Below are positions 1 through 7,098 of a DNA stretch of 64,000 bases, one piece after another. Made by a program: the position numbers and the translations under genes. How positions within the stretch are numbered: position 1 is the first letter of the stretch; each line of letters begins with the position of its first letter. The notes beneath the pieces were generated by a model. That model was not told the origin of the DNA. It made no database searches and was given only the letters and a program-made list of their open reading frames with translations. The DNA is from CAJJDF01 sp965657945 (GTDB taxonomy: Bacteria; Bacteroidota; Bacteroidia; Flavobacteriales_D; CAJJDF01): contig CBFHPW010000011.1 of assembly GCA_965657945.1 (NCBI GenBank), positions 1-64,000 of the forward strand. The letters are read 5' to 3'.

Positions 1-2
1 TA

Positions 3-920
3 GAGCGAGAATTAGAAGTAAAAATACTGGATAGAAGCGGATTGATTCTCGATATTTTTGCAAGTCGAGCGCAAACATCCCATGCACGAACTCAGGTAGA
101 GTTGGCTCAATATCAATATCTATTGCCAAGACTTACCAAGATGTGGACTCACCTCGATAGACAAAAAGGAGGAATAGGAATGAGAGGGCCTGGAGAAACA
201 GAAATAGAAACAGATAGACGAATAATTGGAGATAAGATTTCTTTGCTTAAGAAGAAATTGGAGAAAATTGATAAACAGAAATTTACACAAAGACAAAACC
301 GAGGGAAACTAGTACGGGTTGCTTTAGTAGGTTATACCAACGTAGGAAAATCAACTATTCTAAATTTATTGGGAAAAGAAAAAGTATTTGCCGAAAACAA
401 ATTGTTTGCTACGTTGGACACAACGGTTCGTAAAATCGTGTTCCAAAACATCCCATTTCTGTTGGCAGATACCGTTGGGTTTATCCGTAAACTTCCTCAC
501 CAGTTGGTCGAGTCATTTAAATCTACTTTGGACGAGGTAAGGGAAGCAGACTTATTGCTGCATGTGGTCGATATTTCGCATCCCGCTTTTGAAGATCATT
601 ACAACACCGTGAATGAGACTTTAAAAGAAATTGAAGCCTTAGATAAGCCAACTATTCTGGTGTTTAACAAAATTGATGCTTTTTCATACGTAAAAAAAGA
701 CGAAGACGATTTGACTCCCATTTTGAAAGAAAACATTTCGTTGGAAGAGCTCAGGAAAACTTGGATGAACCGAATGAATGAAGATAATTGTATCTTTATT
801 TCTGCTCACGAAAAGCTAAATATTGAAGAGTTGAGAGAGAAAATGTATGCGCAAGTAAAGAAAATACACATCACAAGGTTTCCTTATAATGATTTCTTGT
901 ATCAAAATTATGAGGAGTAA
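3..920 (+). CDS. hflX: GTPase HflX, 5' end outside the window
   Basis: This is a ribosome-associated GTPase of the HflX family, which splits or rescues stalled ribosomes in the cytoplasm. The reading frame is open from base 3, so the gene starts before the window and 305 residues are visible. The visible part has the end of the HflX N-terminal domain with the glycine-rich GPGETEIETDRR segment, then a GTPase domain. G1 (GYTNVGKST) lies at 330-356, G3 (DTVGF) at 468-482 and G4 (NKID) at 666-677. The apparent TTG start at 42 is only the first start-like codon in the visible frame, because the residues before it (ERELEVKILDRSG) also fit the family. A palindromic repeat follows the stop. The family call is secure. 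Confidence 0.95.
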   Translation, partial: ERELEVKILDRSGLILDIFASRAQTSHARTQVELAQYQYLLPRLTKMWTHLDRQKGGIGMRGPGETEIETDRRIIGDKISLLKKKLEKIDKQKFTQRQNRGKLVRVALVGYTNVGKSTILNLLGKEKVFAENKLFATLDTTVRKIVFQNIPFLLADTVGFIRKLPHQLVESFKSTLDEVREADLLLHVVDISHPAFEDHYNTVNETLKEIEALDKPTILVFNKIDAFSYVKKDEDDLTPILKENISLEELRKTWMNRMNEDNCIFISAHEKLNIEELREKMYAQVKKIHITRFPYNDFLYQNYEE

Positions 921-946
921 ATAAGTAACACTAACCAATAATACGA

Positions 947-1065
947 GTCATTCTGAACTTGATTCAGAATCTCACAGAGAATATTTCATGTAGTTTAATG
1001 ATATTAATTACATGAATAAGGTTTCGACTCCGCTCAACCTGACAATAAACTAAATTCAGAATGAC
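947..1065. repeat. Palindromic intergenic repeat, GTCATTCTGAA family
   Basis: The element starts with GTCATTCTGAA (947-957) and ends with its exact reverse complement TTCAGAATGAC (1055-1065). Between them are the words CTTGATTCAGAATCTC and GGTTTCGACTCCGCTCAACC. Related elements occur at 10273, 18558, 31204 and 63788. It looks like a dispersed REP- or MITE-like intergenic repeat of the kind common in Bacteroidota. No protein is encoded. Confidence 0.75.
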
Positions 1066-1079
1066 CGATGAAAAATTAA

Positions 1080-1871
1080 ATGAAAAGAACAACCAAAATA
1101 TCACTCTTGCTAACAGGATTTTTCTTAATTGCTTTCTCCTGCACCACAATGAAAACTGCACAAAAGACGCCCGAGAGCTCCTCTTTTATCTCTCAAGATA
1201 AGTTAGGCAATCTTTACCATATTTCGAACATGGAAATCGTGAAATTGTCGCCAAAGATGGACACGATTCAAACGAATTCTATGTTTAGCAATGGGGCAAT
1301 TACCTCTCTAGATACCAGAAACCCTTTGCAGCTGATGCTATTCTATCAACAACAGCAAAAAGTGGTTTTGTTAGATAATACCTTGTCCCAAACCAATGAG
1401 ATTAAGCTTGGTTTTTTTGAGTGGATAGATCTTGTTTGCTTATCAAACAGAGACAATTCATTTTGGTTGTACTCAATGACTACCCAAACACTCATAAAAA
1501 CAGATAAAAACGGAAAAGTAATGAGTCGTTTTCAGAACATTGGTCAGTTGGTAAAAAGAGATATTAACCCAACCCAGTTGGTGGAATACGATAACTCGGT
1601 TTATTTGTTTGATCCCAACCAAGGATTGTTCGTATTCGATTTGTTTGGCAATTATGAAAAACGCATCCAATTAGAAAATGCCCAAAATGTGAAGTTTTAT
1701 CAAAATAAGGTCTTTTTCAGAGTAAAAAACGACATTTTTAGCTACGATTTAGTCGTTTTCGATAAGAAATTAGTGTTTTCGGCTAACCATAATTTTGATG
1801 ATTTTGAAGTTGGGAAGAGTGGAGTGTTGGTTTTGAAGGACGATAAAATAAAAAAAGCCATCTCGAAATAA
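1080..1871 (+). CDS. Hypothetical propeller-like lipoprotein
   Basis: I do not recognise a named family. The 263-residue product begins with a lipoprotein signal (positive start, hydrophobic core, lipobox ending in Cys21 within AFSC), so it is probably anchored in a membrane and faces the periplasm or surface. The mature part has repeated short strands with patterns such as LGNLYHIS, DNSVYLFDP and GLFVFDLFG, which resemble blades of a beta-propeller. The last 52 codons, from 1716 on, are repeated at 3316-3471 as a headless copy. The gene follows hflX with a palindromic repeat between them, so it is probably transcribed separately. Its function is unknown. Confidence 0.75.
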   Translation: MKRTTKISLLLTGFFLIAFSCTTMKTAQKTPESSSFISQDKLGNLYHISNMEIVKLSPKMDTIQTNSMFSNGAITSLDTRNPLQLMLFYQQQQKVVLLDNTLSQTNEIKLGFFEWIDLVCLSNRDNSFWLYSMTTQTLIKTDKNGKVMSRFQNIGQLVKRDINPTQLVEYDNSVYLFDPNQGLFVFDLFGNYEKRIQLENAQNVKFYQNKVFFRVKNDIFSYDLVVFDKKLVFSANHNFDDFEVGKSGVLVLKDDKIKKAISK

Positions 1872-2166
1872 TGGACGACAGATGGATGCTTTTTTTGAAA
1901 AAAGGTTCCCAATTATTAGGATTTAGATGTTAGATTTTATAATTTAATTCAGCTATCTAACAATACAGTTCACTAAAATAATAAGGTATACCCATAAGGT
2001 TTGAGGCTTGTTCTTTGCTCAAACGAGAAAATAACTAGGAATAAAAAAACAATAGAATCGTTGTGTGCTAGCGGGAGTTTGTCAAAAAAATGACTGCCGT
2101 GTGGTGAGTAAATTTCTCTCCTGTATCAAAAGTAAATTTGCGTTAATCATATAAAACGTAAAAAAA
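1872..2166. other. Intergenic region, duplicated with the cassette
   Basis: These 295 bases lie between the two lipoprotein genes and contain no ORF I can support. A weak T-run/A-run hairpin follows the upstream stop near 1890. The only clear element is the TAAATTTG promoter box at 2133. The same sequence is present again before the second cassette lipoprotein at 3472-3765. Confidence 0.6.
2133..2140 (+). promoter_or_regulatory. Promoter -7 box TAAATTTG, cassette copy A
   Basis: TAAATTTG matches the Bacteroidota -7 consensus TAnnTTTG exactly and lies 26 bases before the start codon at 2167. No clear -33 TTTG is present; TTTC at 2113-2116 is the nearest candidate. The box is conserved in the second copy at 3733. 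Confidence 0.65.
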
Positions 2167-2799
2167 ATGAAAAGTTTAATTTTAAAAACTGGTTTGTTAG
2201 CTGCAATTTTTGGGATGGCATTATGGTCTTGTAAAAAGGATGAAGCTTCTTTAAATGCTAGTTCAAATGAGCTGAGTCCGGATCAATTGATCGTTAAAAC
2301 TGCGATTCAAAACATTTTTGAGGATCCACTATTATTAGAAATTCAAACTAATGTTAGTCATTTAACCCCAGTCTCTAATATTTATGAAATTCTTCAAGAA
2401 CTATCCTCTAAGACGACATTTATTCAAGATGATATTGATAATATAAGTGAGGCCTTTGGGTTCTCTGACCCAATTGGGTTGAATAATTTCCTTGTCATGC
2501 AAGACAGTCTTTACCAGATTCTAATTTACAAGTATAATCTTAAAGGTTACTCACTTAATGAATTAACACATCATTTGAATGATGTAATTATCTCTTTGCC
2601 AGCTCCTAATAATTGTGACAGTCATTTGAGGGTATGTGCTATTGAGGCCTCAGCTGATGCAGCTTTAATGCACTTGGGTTGTGGTGCTTTGGATCTTACG
2701 GTTTTAGGAGGAATCATGTGTCACGGAGTTGTTGCAGGATGGCATTATAATGCCTTACAAGGGTGCAATTTAGATTGGGATGACTGTATGAATTCATAA
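2167..2799 (+). CDS. Cassette lipoprotein A with symmetric six-cysteine C-terminus
   Basis: No known family is recognised. The 210-residue protein has a lipoprotein signal with lipobox cysteine Cys22 in LWSC, so export and lipid anchoring are expected. Residues 30-145 are polar and look helical. The last 60 residues carry six cysteines at 150, 157, 172, 185, 200 and 207. The gaps are 6, 14, 12, 14 and 6 residues, a mirror-symmetric spacing that suggests a disulfide-bonded helical hairpin. This segment is also rich in Gly and Ala. The gene is followed by two tiny membrane-protein genes (gap 11 bases) and a terminator, so the three probably form one transcript. Its promoter and first seven codons are shared with the lipoprotein at 3766. 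A secreted peptide-like or structural role is possible but is inference. Confidence 0.7.
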   Translation: MKSLILKTGLLAAIFGMALWSCKKDEASLNASSNELSPDQLIVKTAIQNIFEDPLLLEIQTNVSHLTPVSNIYEILQELSSKTTFIQDDIDNISEAFGFSDPIGLNNFLVMQDSLYQILIYKYNLKGYSLNELTHHLNDVIISLPAPNNCDSHLRVCAIEASADAALMHLGCGALDLTVLGGIMCHGVVAGWHYNALQGCNLDWDDCMNS

Positions 2800-2810
2800 G
2801 AAAATAGGTT

Positions 2811-3041
2811 ATGAAAAAAAATGCATATGTAATCGTTGTAGTTGTAATCGTTTTTTTGATAAAAAGTATCGTTGATAATTGGATGTTTGATTTGTTTATT
2901 ACATTCTTTGGTATCGCTGTATTGGCTTTTGTTTTATATAAAAAGAACAAAAATGAGTTGAAAATGAATAATTTACTTCTTGTTCTCTTGTTTCTGATTT
3001 TAACGATAACATTACCATTCTTATTTAATCTCTTAAAATGA
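2811..3041 (+). CDS. Small membrane protein, cassette gene 2
   Basis: This 76-residue product is unrecognised. It has about three hydrophobic segments (near residues 5-20, 27-44 and 55-74) separated by Lys/Asn-rich stretches, which indicates an inner-membrane protein. Its stop overlaps the start of the next small gene by four bases (ATGA), so the two are translationally coupled. It lies 11 bases after cassette lipoprotein A. A companion or immunity-type role for the Cys-rich lipoprotein is conceivable from position and size only. Confidence 0.6.
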   Translation: MKKNAYVIVVVVIVFLIKSIVDNWMFDLFITFFGIAVLAFVLYKKNKNELKMNNLLLVLLFLILTITLPFLFNLLK

Positions 3042-3256
3042 AAAAAATAATTTTAATATTGATTTATCTGGTTCTTATAATGAGTGTTGTTTTTTTAACA
3101 TTAATTATAATTGAGTTAAGGCGTAATGGAGTCTATTCAATAGAAAACATAAAAACTGACCTAAAACTTACATCTGTCATAGTTTTTCCTCAAGTCATAG
3201 TTTTAACTCTGATCTTTTATTTTTTGAAAAGAAATCATTTAATTTTTAAAAAATAA
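3038..3256 (+). CDS. Small membrane protein, cassette gene 3
   Basis: This 72-residue product is unrecognised. It has two predicted membrane segments (about residues 3-26 and 46-64) joined by a charged loop containing RRNGVYSIENIKTD. It overlaps the preceding small gene by ATGA and is followed by a good intrinsic terminator at 3264. It is present only after cassette lipoprotein A and has no counterpart after the second cassette lipoprotein. Confidence 0.6.
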   Translation: MKKIILILIYLVLIMSVVFLTLIIIELRRNGVYSIENIKTDLKLTSVIVFPQVIVLTLIFYFLKRNHLIFKK

Positions 3257-3263
3257 ATTCTTT

Positions 3264-3299
3264 AATGTGTTTGGATTGGTTTTCAAACACATTTTAATT
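3264..3299 (+). terminator. Intrinsic terminator ending the lipoprotein A operon
   Basis: The stem AATGTGTTTG (3264-3273) pairs perfectly with CAAACACATT (3284-3293) around a 10-base loop and is followed by a T-rich run. Confidence 0.75.
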
Positions 3300-3315
3300 T
3301 CTTAGTGAAAAACAA

Positions 3316-3471
3316 TTCAGAGTAAAAAACGACATTTTTAGCTACGATCTAGTCATTTTCGATAAGAAATTGGTGTTTTCGGCTAACCATAATTTTAATG
3401 ATTTTGAAGTTGGGAAGAGTGGAGTGTTGGTTTTGAAGGACGACAAAATAAAAAAAGCCATCTCGAAATAA
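3316..3471 (+). pseudogene. Headless tail copy of the propeller-like lipoprotein gene
   Basis: This stretch encodes the last 51 residues plus stop of the lipoprotein gene at 1080-1871 in an intact frame, with no start codon or signal peptide. Compared with the source there are about five base changes, three silent and two conservative (one Val to Ile, one Asp to Asn). It is a by-product of the tandem duplication and is not expected to be translated. Confidence 0.85.
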
Positions 3472-3732
3472 TGGACGACTGATGGATGCTTTTTTTGAAA
3501 AAAGGTTCCCAATTATTAGGATTTAGATGTTAGATTTTATAATTTAATTCTGCTATCTAACAATACAGTTCATTAAAATAAGAAGGAATACCAATAAGTT
3601 TTGAGGCTTGTTCTTTGCTCAAACGAGAAAATAACTAGGAATAAAAAATAATAGAATCGTTGTGTGCTAGCGGGAGTTTGTCAAAAAAAATGACTGCCGT
3701 TTGGTGAGTAAATTTCTCTCCTGTATCAAAAG

Positions 3733-3740
3733 TAAATTTG
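3733..3740 (+). promoter_or_regulatory. Promoter -7 box TAAATTTG, cassette copy B
   Basis: This is the same perfect TAnnTTTG box as in copy A, 25 bases before the start codon at 3766. Confidence 0.65.
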
Positions 3741-3765
3741 CGTTAACCATATAAAACGTAATAAA

Positions 3766-4287
3766 ATGAAAAGTTTAATTTTAAAATCCAGTGTTATCTT
3801 AGCACTTTTATCTCTCGTGTTTTGGTCTTGTAATAAAACTGAGACTTCTCCCAATACAATTAATTCAACATCTGTAAAGAAGCAAGAAGTAAAAATGGAA
3901 TCCCAAAGCTGGAGAATTGTTGGAGAAATGGTAAATGATCAGCCTCAGCTAACTATTGATAAATCACAAATCCTTGAAAATTACACCAATAATCTTTTTC
4001 AACTTTCTAATATTCAAGGAAATTTCACGGATGTTTCTATCATTGAGTTGTCTGATGGTTCTTTTTCTATGGTTTTTTTAGGAGAGGTATATTCCTCAGC
4101 CTTTTACGTTAAATCAGATCAATCAGGAAAGTTAAAAGCATTCTCCGGTACTAGTTGTACAACGTCTGACTGTTCCAGCGAGTTGTTGGGTTGCATTGTA
4201 AAGTACGAGAGTGACTTGGCGTATTGCAGCCCTTGTTCTAATGGAGGGACTTGTACAAAAACATCGAGTAGTTCTTCACTTTTTTAA
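3766..4287 (+). CDS. Cassette lipoprotein B with Cys-rich C-terminus
   Basis: This 173-residue lipoprotein has its lipobox cysteine at Cys22 (FWSC), the same position as in cassette lipoprotein A, and the same first seven residues. The mature parts of A and B do not align by eye. Residues 45-125 look like a compact beta-rich domain. The last 45 residues carry six cysteines (131, 136, 143, 154, 157, 163), including CSPCSNGGTCTKT, and the protein ends in a serine run. I recall similar CTTSxC...CxPC...GGxCTKT tails in uncharacterised Bacteroidota proteins, but I cannot confirm that here. No small membrane genes follow; a strong bidirectional hairpin lies about 60 bases downstream. Its function is unknown. 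Confidence 0.7.
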   Translation: MKSLILKSSVILALLSLVFWSCNKTETSPNTINSTSVKKQEVKMESQSWRIVGEMVNDQPQLTIDKSQILENYTNNLFQLSNIQGNFTDVSIIELSDGSFSMVFLGEVYSSAFYVKSDQSGKLKAFSGTSCTTSDCSSELLGCIVKYESDLAYCSPCSNGGTCTKTSSSSSLF

Positions 4288-4344
4288 CTGTTTCTAAAAA
4301 CGCAGTTCCATAAAAAGGTTGGAAAATATAACCCAATAAAAACA

Positions 4345-4377
4345 AAAGCCCACTTTGAAAAGAACAAAGTGGGCTTT
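4345..4377. terminator. Bidirectional intrinsic terminator
   Basis: A perfect 13-base stem, AAAGCCCACTTTG with CAAAGTGGGCTTT, surrounds a 7-base loop. A-rich sequence on the left and T-rich sequence on the right would let it serve both the plus-strand lipoprotein gene and the convergent dehydrogenase gene. Confidence 0.75.
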
Positions 4378-4399
4378 AGAATATTAGGTGCCTCGAAAT

Positions 4400-4435
4400 T
4401 TACTTAAACGCTGGAATCCCTGTGATACCGATTAG
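4400..4435 (-). pseudogene. Possible leftover tail of an acyl-CoA dehydrogenase copy
   Basis: Read on the minus strand, this stretch gives LIGITGIPAFK and a stop, nearly identical to the last residues (GMDITGIPAFK) of the intact dehydrogenase that ends about 75 bases away. The shared residues use different synonymous codons, so it is not a very recent copy. Homology fades upstream after a few more residues. It is best read as the remnant of a duplicated or replaced 3' end. Confidence 0.6.
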
Positions 4436-4508
4436 GAATTCAATGCAGTTAGGTAAAAAACCAAACTACTTTCATTCTATTTCGGCATAACCTAGCAAGT
4501 TGTACCAG

Positions 4509-5687
4509 TTATTTAAATGCTGGTATTCCGGTTATATCCATTCCCGTAATCAATAAGTGAATGTCGTGAGTTCCTTCGTAAGTTACTACCGATTCCAAGT
4601 TTGCCATGTGGCGCATAATAGAATACTCATTGGTAATTCCCATTGCTCCATGAATTTGTCTTGCTTCGCGGGCTACATTCAAGGCCATTTCTACGTTGTT
4701 TCTTTTCGCCATCGAAATTTGAGCAGTAGTCGCTTTTCCTTCATTTTTCAGTTGTCCCAATCGGAAAGTAAGTAATTGTGCTTTGGTAATTTCGGTAATC
4801 ATTTCAGCTAATTTCTTTTGCATCAATTGGAAACTCGCAATTGGCTTTCCAAATTGAATTCTTTCTTTCGAGTATCTCAAGGCAGAATCGTAACAATCCA
4901 TCGCAGCACCTATCGCACCCCAAGCAATACCATATCTTGCTGAATCCAAACATCCAAGTGGTGCTCCTAATCCATTTTTGTTGGGCAATAAATTTTCTTT
5001 TGGAACTTTCACATTGTCAAAAATAAGCTCTCCGGTTGCCGAAGCTCTCAACGACAGTTTTCCGTGAGTTTCTGGAGTAGAAAATCCTTCCATTCCTCTT
5101 TCCACGATCAGTCCATGAATTCTTCCTTCTTCGTTCTTCGCCCACACTACGGCAATGTCACAAAATGGAGAATTAGAAATCCACATTTTTGCTCCATTCA
5201 ACAAATAATGGTCTCCCATGTCCTTAAAGTTGGTCAACATTCCTCCTGGGTTACTTCCGTGGTCAGGTTCTGTCAACCCAAAACTTCCAATAAATTCACC
5301 GGTAGCTAGTTTTGGTAAGTATTTTTTTCTTTGCTCTTCGTTTCCGTAAGCAAAAATTGGATACATTACCAACGAACTTTGTACAGAAGAAGTAGATCGC
5401 AAACCACTGTCGCATCTTTCTAGCTCTTGCATAATCAGTCCGTATGAGATTTGGTCCAATCCTGGTCCTCCATATTCCTCTGGAATGTAGGGTCCAAATC
5501 CACCAATGGCTGCCAATCCTGGAATGACTTGCTTAGGAAATTCAGCTCTTTCGTAGTAATCTTCTATAATTGGGCTCACTTCTTTTTTTATCCATTCACG
5601 TGCCGAATCACGAATTAATTTGTGTTCATCTGTCAATAAATCATCCAGATTGAAATAGTCTGGCGCTTGAAATTGGTCAGTTCTCAT
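4509..5687 (-). CDS. Glutaryl-CoA dehydrogenase-like acyl-CoA dehydrogenase
   Basis: This flavoenzyme belongs to the acyl-CoA dehydrogenase family, closest to glutaryl-CoA dehydrogenase, which oxidises and decarboxylates glutaryl-CoA to crotonyl-CoA in lysine and tryptophan breakdown. The 392-residue length is typical. FAD and substrate loop motifs are visible (GSFGLTEPDHGSNPGGM, WISNSPFCDIAVVWAK, RIQFGKPIASFQ), and the likely catalytic base is Glu371 in YEGTHDIH. The GTHDIH..I and ITGIPAF end is characteristic of the glutaryl-CoA subgroup. The gene is monocistronic and divergent from purT, with inverted repeats and a promoter box in the shared upstream region. The family is certain; substrate specificity is inferred from motifs. 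Confidence 0.88.
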   Translation of the reverse strand: MRTDQFQAPDYFNLDDLLTDEHKLIRDSAREWIKKEVSPIIEDYYERAEFPKQVIPGLAAIGGFGPYIPEEYGGPGLDQISYGLIMQELERCDSGLRSTSSVQSSLVMYPIFAYGNEEQRKKYLPKLATGEFIGSFGLTEPDHGSNPGGMLTNFKDMGDHYLLNGAKMWISNSPFCDIAVVWAKNEEGRIHGLIVERGMEGFSTPETHGKLSLRASATGELIFDNVKVPKENLLPNKNGLGAPLGCLDSARYGIAWGAIGAAMDCYDSALRYSKERIQFGKPIASFQLMQKKLAEMITEITKAQLLTFRLGQLKNEGKATTAQISMAKRNNVEMALNVAREARQIHGAMGITNEYSIMRHMANLESVVTYEGTHDIHLLITGMDITGIPAFK

Positions 5688-5710
5688 AAATTTGTTTTTA
5701 ACATTTGATT

Positions 5711-5747
5711 ACCCAAAAGTATAAAAATATACACTGATGTTTTGGGT
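5711..5747. promoter_or_regulatory. Promoter box inside an inverted repeat upstream of the dehydrogenase
   Basis: On the minus strand TACTTTTG (plus-strand 5714-5721) is a perfect TAnnTTTG -7 box about 30 bases before the dehydrogenase start. It overlaps the left arm of the inverted repeat ACCCAAAA (5711-5718) / TTTTGGGT (5740-5747). This arrangement would suit an operator, but no regulator gene is adjacent. Confidence 0.5.
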
Positions 5748-5775
5748 TTATTCTCAAAGATTTCAAAATCAAAAC

Positions 5776-5814
5776 GATTTTTTGGTTTTCTGATTTTAAA
5801 GGGACCAAAAAATC
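5776..5814. promoter_or_regulatory. 11-base perfect inverted repeat between divergent genes
   Basis: GATTTTTTGGT (5776-5786) is repeated inverted as ACCAAAAAATC (5804-5814) with a 17-base spacer, in the space between the dehydrogenase and purT. It could be an operator or an RNA hairpin. A shorter repeat, CAAAATC/GATTTT, overlaps its left arm. Confidence 0.4.
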
Positions 5815-5879
5815 TCCCCAAGAATTGATCTACGAGAAGATAAAAAATGCCTAATTTTAGCACACAAAACAAACTAACA

Positions 5880-7043
5880 ATGGCAAATAAAATAATGGTT
5901 TTAGGCTCTGGTGAGCTAGGAAAAGAATTTGTAATTGCAGCCAAAAGAATGGGGCAAACTGTGATTGCTGTGGATAGTTATGAAAATGCTCCAGCAATGC
6001 AGGTAGCAGACTTGCACGAAGTGATTGATATGTTGGATGGGGAGGAGCTAGACAGGATTGTCGCGAAACACACACCAGATTATATCGTGCCTGAGATTGA
6101 AGCCATAAGGACTGAGCGTTTTTATGACTACGAAAAACAAGGAATTACGGTAGTACCGAGTGCCAAAGCGGCAAATTACACCATGAATAGGAAAGAAATA
6201 AGAGATTTGGCGGCTGTAAAATTAGGGCTAAAAACAGCTACATATTTTTATGCTACTTCCGCAGAAGAACTGAAAACAGCAGTGGATAAATTAGGAATGC
6301 CTTGTGTGGTGAAACCCTTGATGTCTTCTTCCGGTAAAGGACAATCTGTGATTAAAACAACAAAGGACATTGAGAAAGCTTGGAGTTATGCCGTTCAAGG
6401 TTCGAGAGGAGATTTGATTGAAGTAATTGTAGAAGAATTTGTTCCTTTTGAGTCAGAAATAACTTTGCTTACAGTAACCCAAAGAAACGGAAATACATTG
6501 TTTTGCCCACCAATTGGTCACGTACAAGAAAGGGGAGATTACCAACAAAGCTGGCAGCCTGCAGCCATTGAAGATTCTTTGTTAGAAACAGCACAGAGAA
6601 TGGCTGCTGAAGTAACCCAAGAATTGGGTGGAGCAGGAATTTGGGGAGTTGAATTTTTCCTAACCAAAGAGGAAGTTTACTTTTCAGAATTATCACCAAG
6701 ACCTCACGATACAGGTATGGTAACTTTGGCAAATACTCAAAATTTCAATGAATTTGAGTTGCATTTTAGAGCAATTATGGGAATTCCAATTCCTGAAATT
6801 AAGCAATTGCAAGCTGGAGTAAGTGCAGTTATTTTAGCCAACGAGCATGGTGAAAACCCAACCTATGAAGGTATCGAAGAGTTACTCGCTGAGCCCAATA
6901 CCGACATCAAAATATTTGGAAAACAAGTGACTAGGCCGTACAGAAGAATGGCAGTTGCTTTAGGGTACAATAATATAGGATGTAACATGGATGAACTTAT
7001 ATCCAAAACAAAAATTCTCGCTTCTCAAGTGAAAGTGGATTAA
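5880..7043 (+). CDS. purT: Formate-dependent phosphoribosylglycinamide formyltransferase
   Basis: This ATP-grasp enzyme makes formyl-GAR from GAR, formate and ATP in purine synthesis, bypassing the folate-dependent PurN step. The product is 387 residues, close to the usual 390. It starts with the N-terminal nucleotide-fold motif KIMVLGSGELGKE, followed by the ATP-grasp part with PLMSSSGKGQS, VEEFVPF and the metal-binding ELSPRPHDTGMVT. I chose the ATG at 5880 because family members begin at MANKI; the ATG at 5847 adds an unrelated leader and overlaps promoter-like TAATTTTAG near 5852. The gene stands alone, with a terminator just after it. Confidence 0.95.
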   Translation: MANKIMVLGSGELGKEFVIAAKRMGQTVIAVDSYENAPAMQVADLHEVIDMLDGEELDRIVAKHTPDYIVPEIEAIRTERFYDYEKQGITVVPSAKAANYTMNRKEIRDLAAVKLGLKTATYFYATSAEELKTAVDKLGMPCVVKPLMSSSGKGQSVIKTTKDIEKAWSYAVQGSRGDLIEVIVEEFVPFESEITLLTVTQRNGNTLFCPPIGHVQERGDYQQSWQPAAIEDSLLETAQRMAAEVTQELGGAGIWGVEFFLTKEEVYFSELSPRPHDTGMVTLANTQNFNEFELHFRAIMGIPIPEIKQLQAGVSAVILANEHGENPTYEGIEELLAEPNTDIKIFGKQVTRPYRRMAVALGYNNIGCNMDELISKTKILASQVKVD

Positions 7044-7065
7044 GAATAAAATTAGACCAAATAGG

Positions 7066-7098
7066 AAAGACTGATTCAAAAGAATCGGTCTTTTTTTT
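7066..7098 (+). terminator. Intrinsic terminator after purT
   Basis: AAAGACTGATTC (7066-7077) pairs with GAATCGGTCTTT (7082-7093), with one G-T pair and an AAAA loop, and is followed by a run of T. Confidence 0.85.

Larger units (their letters stand above)
1716..2187 (+). repeat. Direct repeat, copy A of the 1.6-kb tandem duplication
   Basis: About 472 bases recur at 3316-3786, offset by 1600 bases, with roughly 20 differences counted by eye. The copy covers the tail of the propeller-like lipoprotein gene, the whole intergenic region with its promoter, and the first seven codons of the next lipoprotein gene. Similarity stops abruptly just inside that gene. Confidence 0.9.
3316..3786 (+). repeat. 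Direct repeat, copy B of the 1.6-kb tandem duplication
   Basis: This is the second copy of the 1716-2187 segment: gene tail, promoter region and first seven codons of a lipoprotein gene. After codon 7 the coding sequence is different, although the lipobox codons (tggtcttgtaa) are again the same. The stretch 3472-3765 contains no gene other than promoter sequence. Confidence 0.9.

Noticed and set aside
964..1161. 65-codon frame on the minus strand
   Set aside because: It lies across a palindromic repeat and the start of a plus-strand lipoprotein gene, with no family features.
2811..3256. Toxin-antitoxin pair made of the two small membrane genes
   Set aside because: Both products are hydrophobic membrane proteins, and neither resembles an antitoxin with a DNA-binding domain or a known type I toxin.
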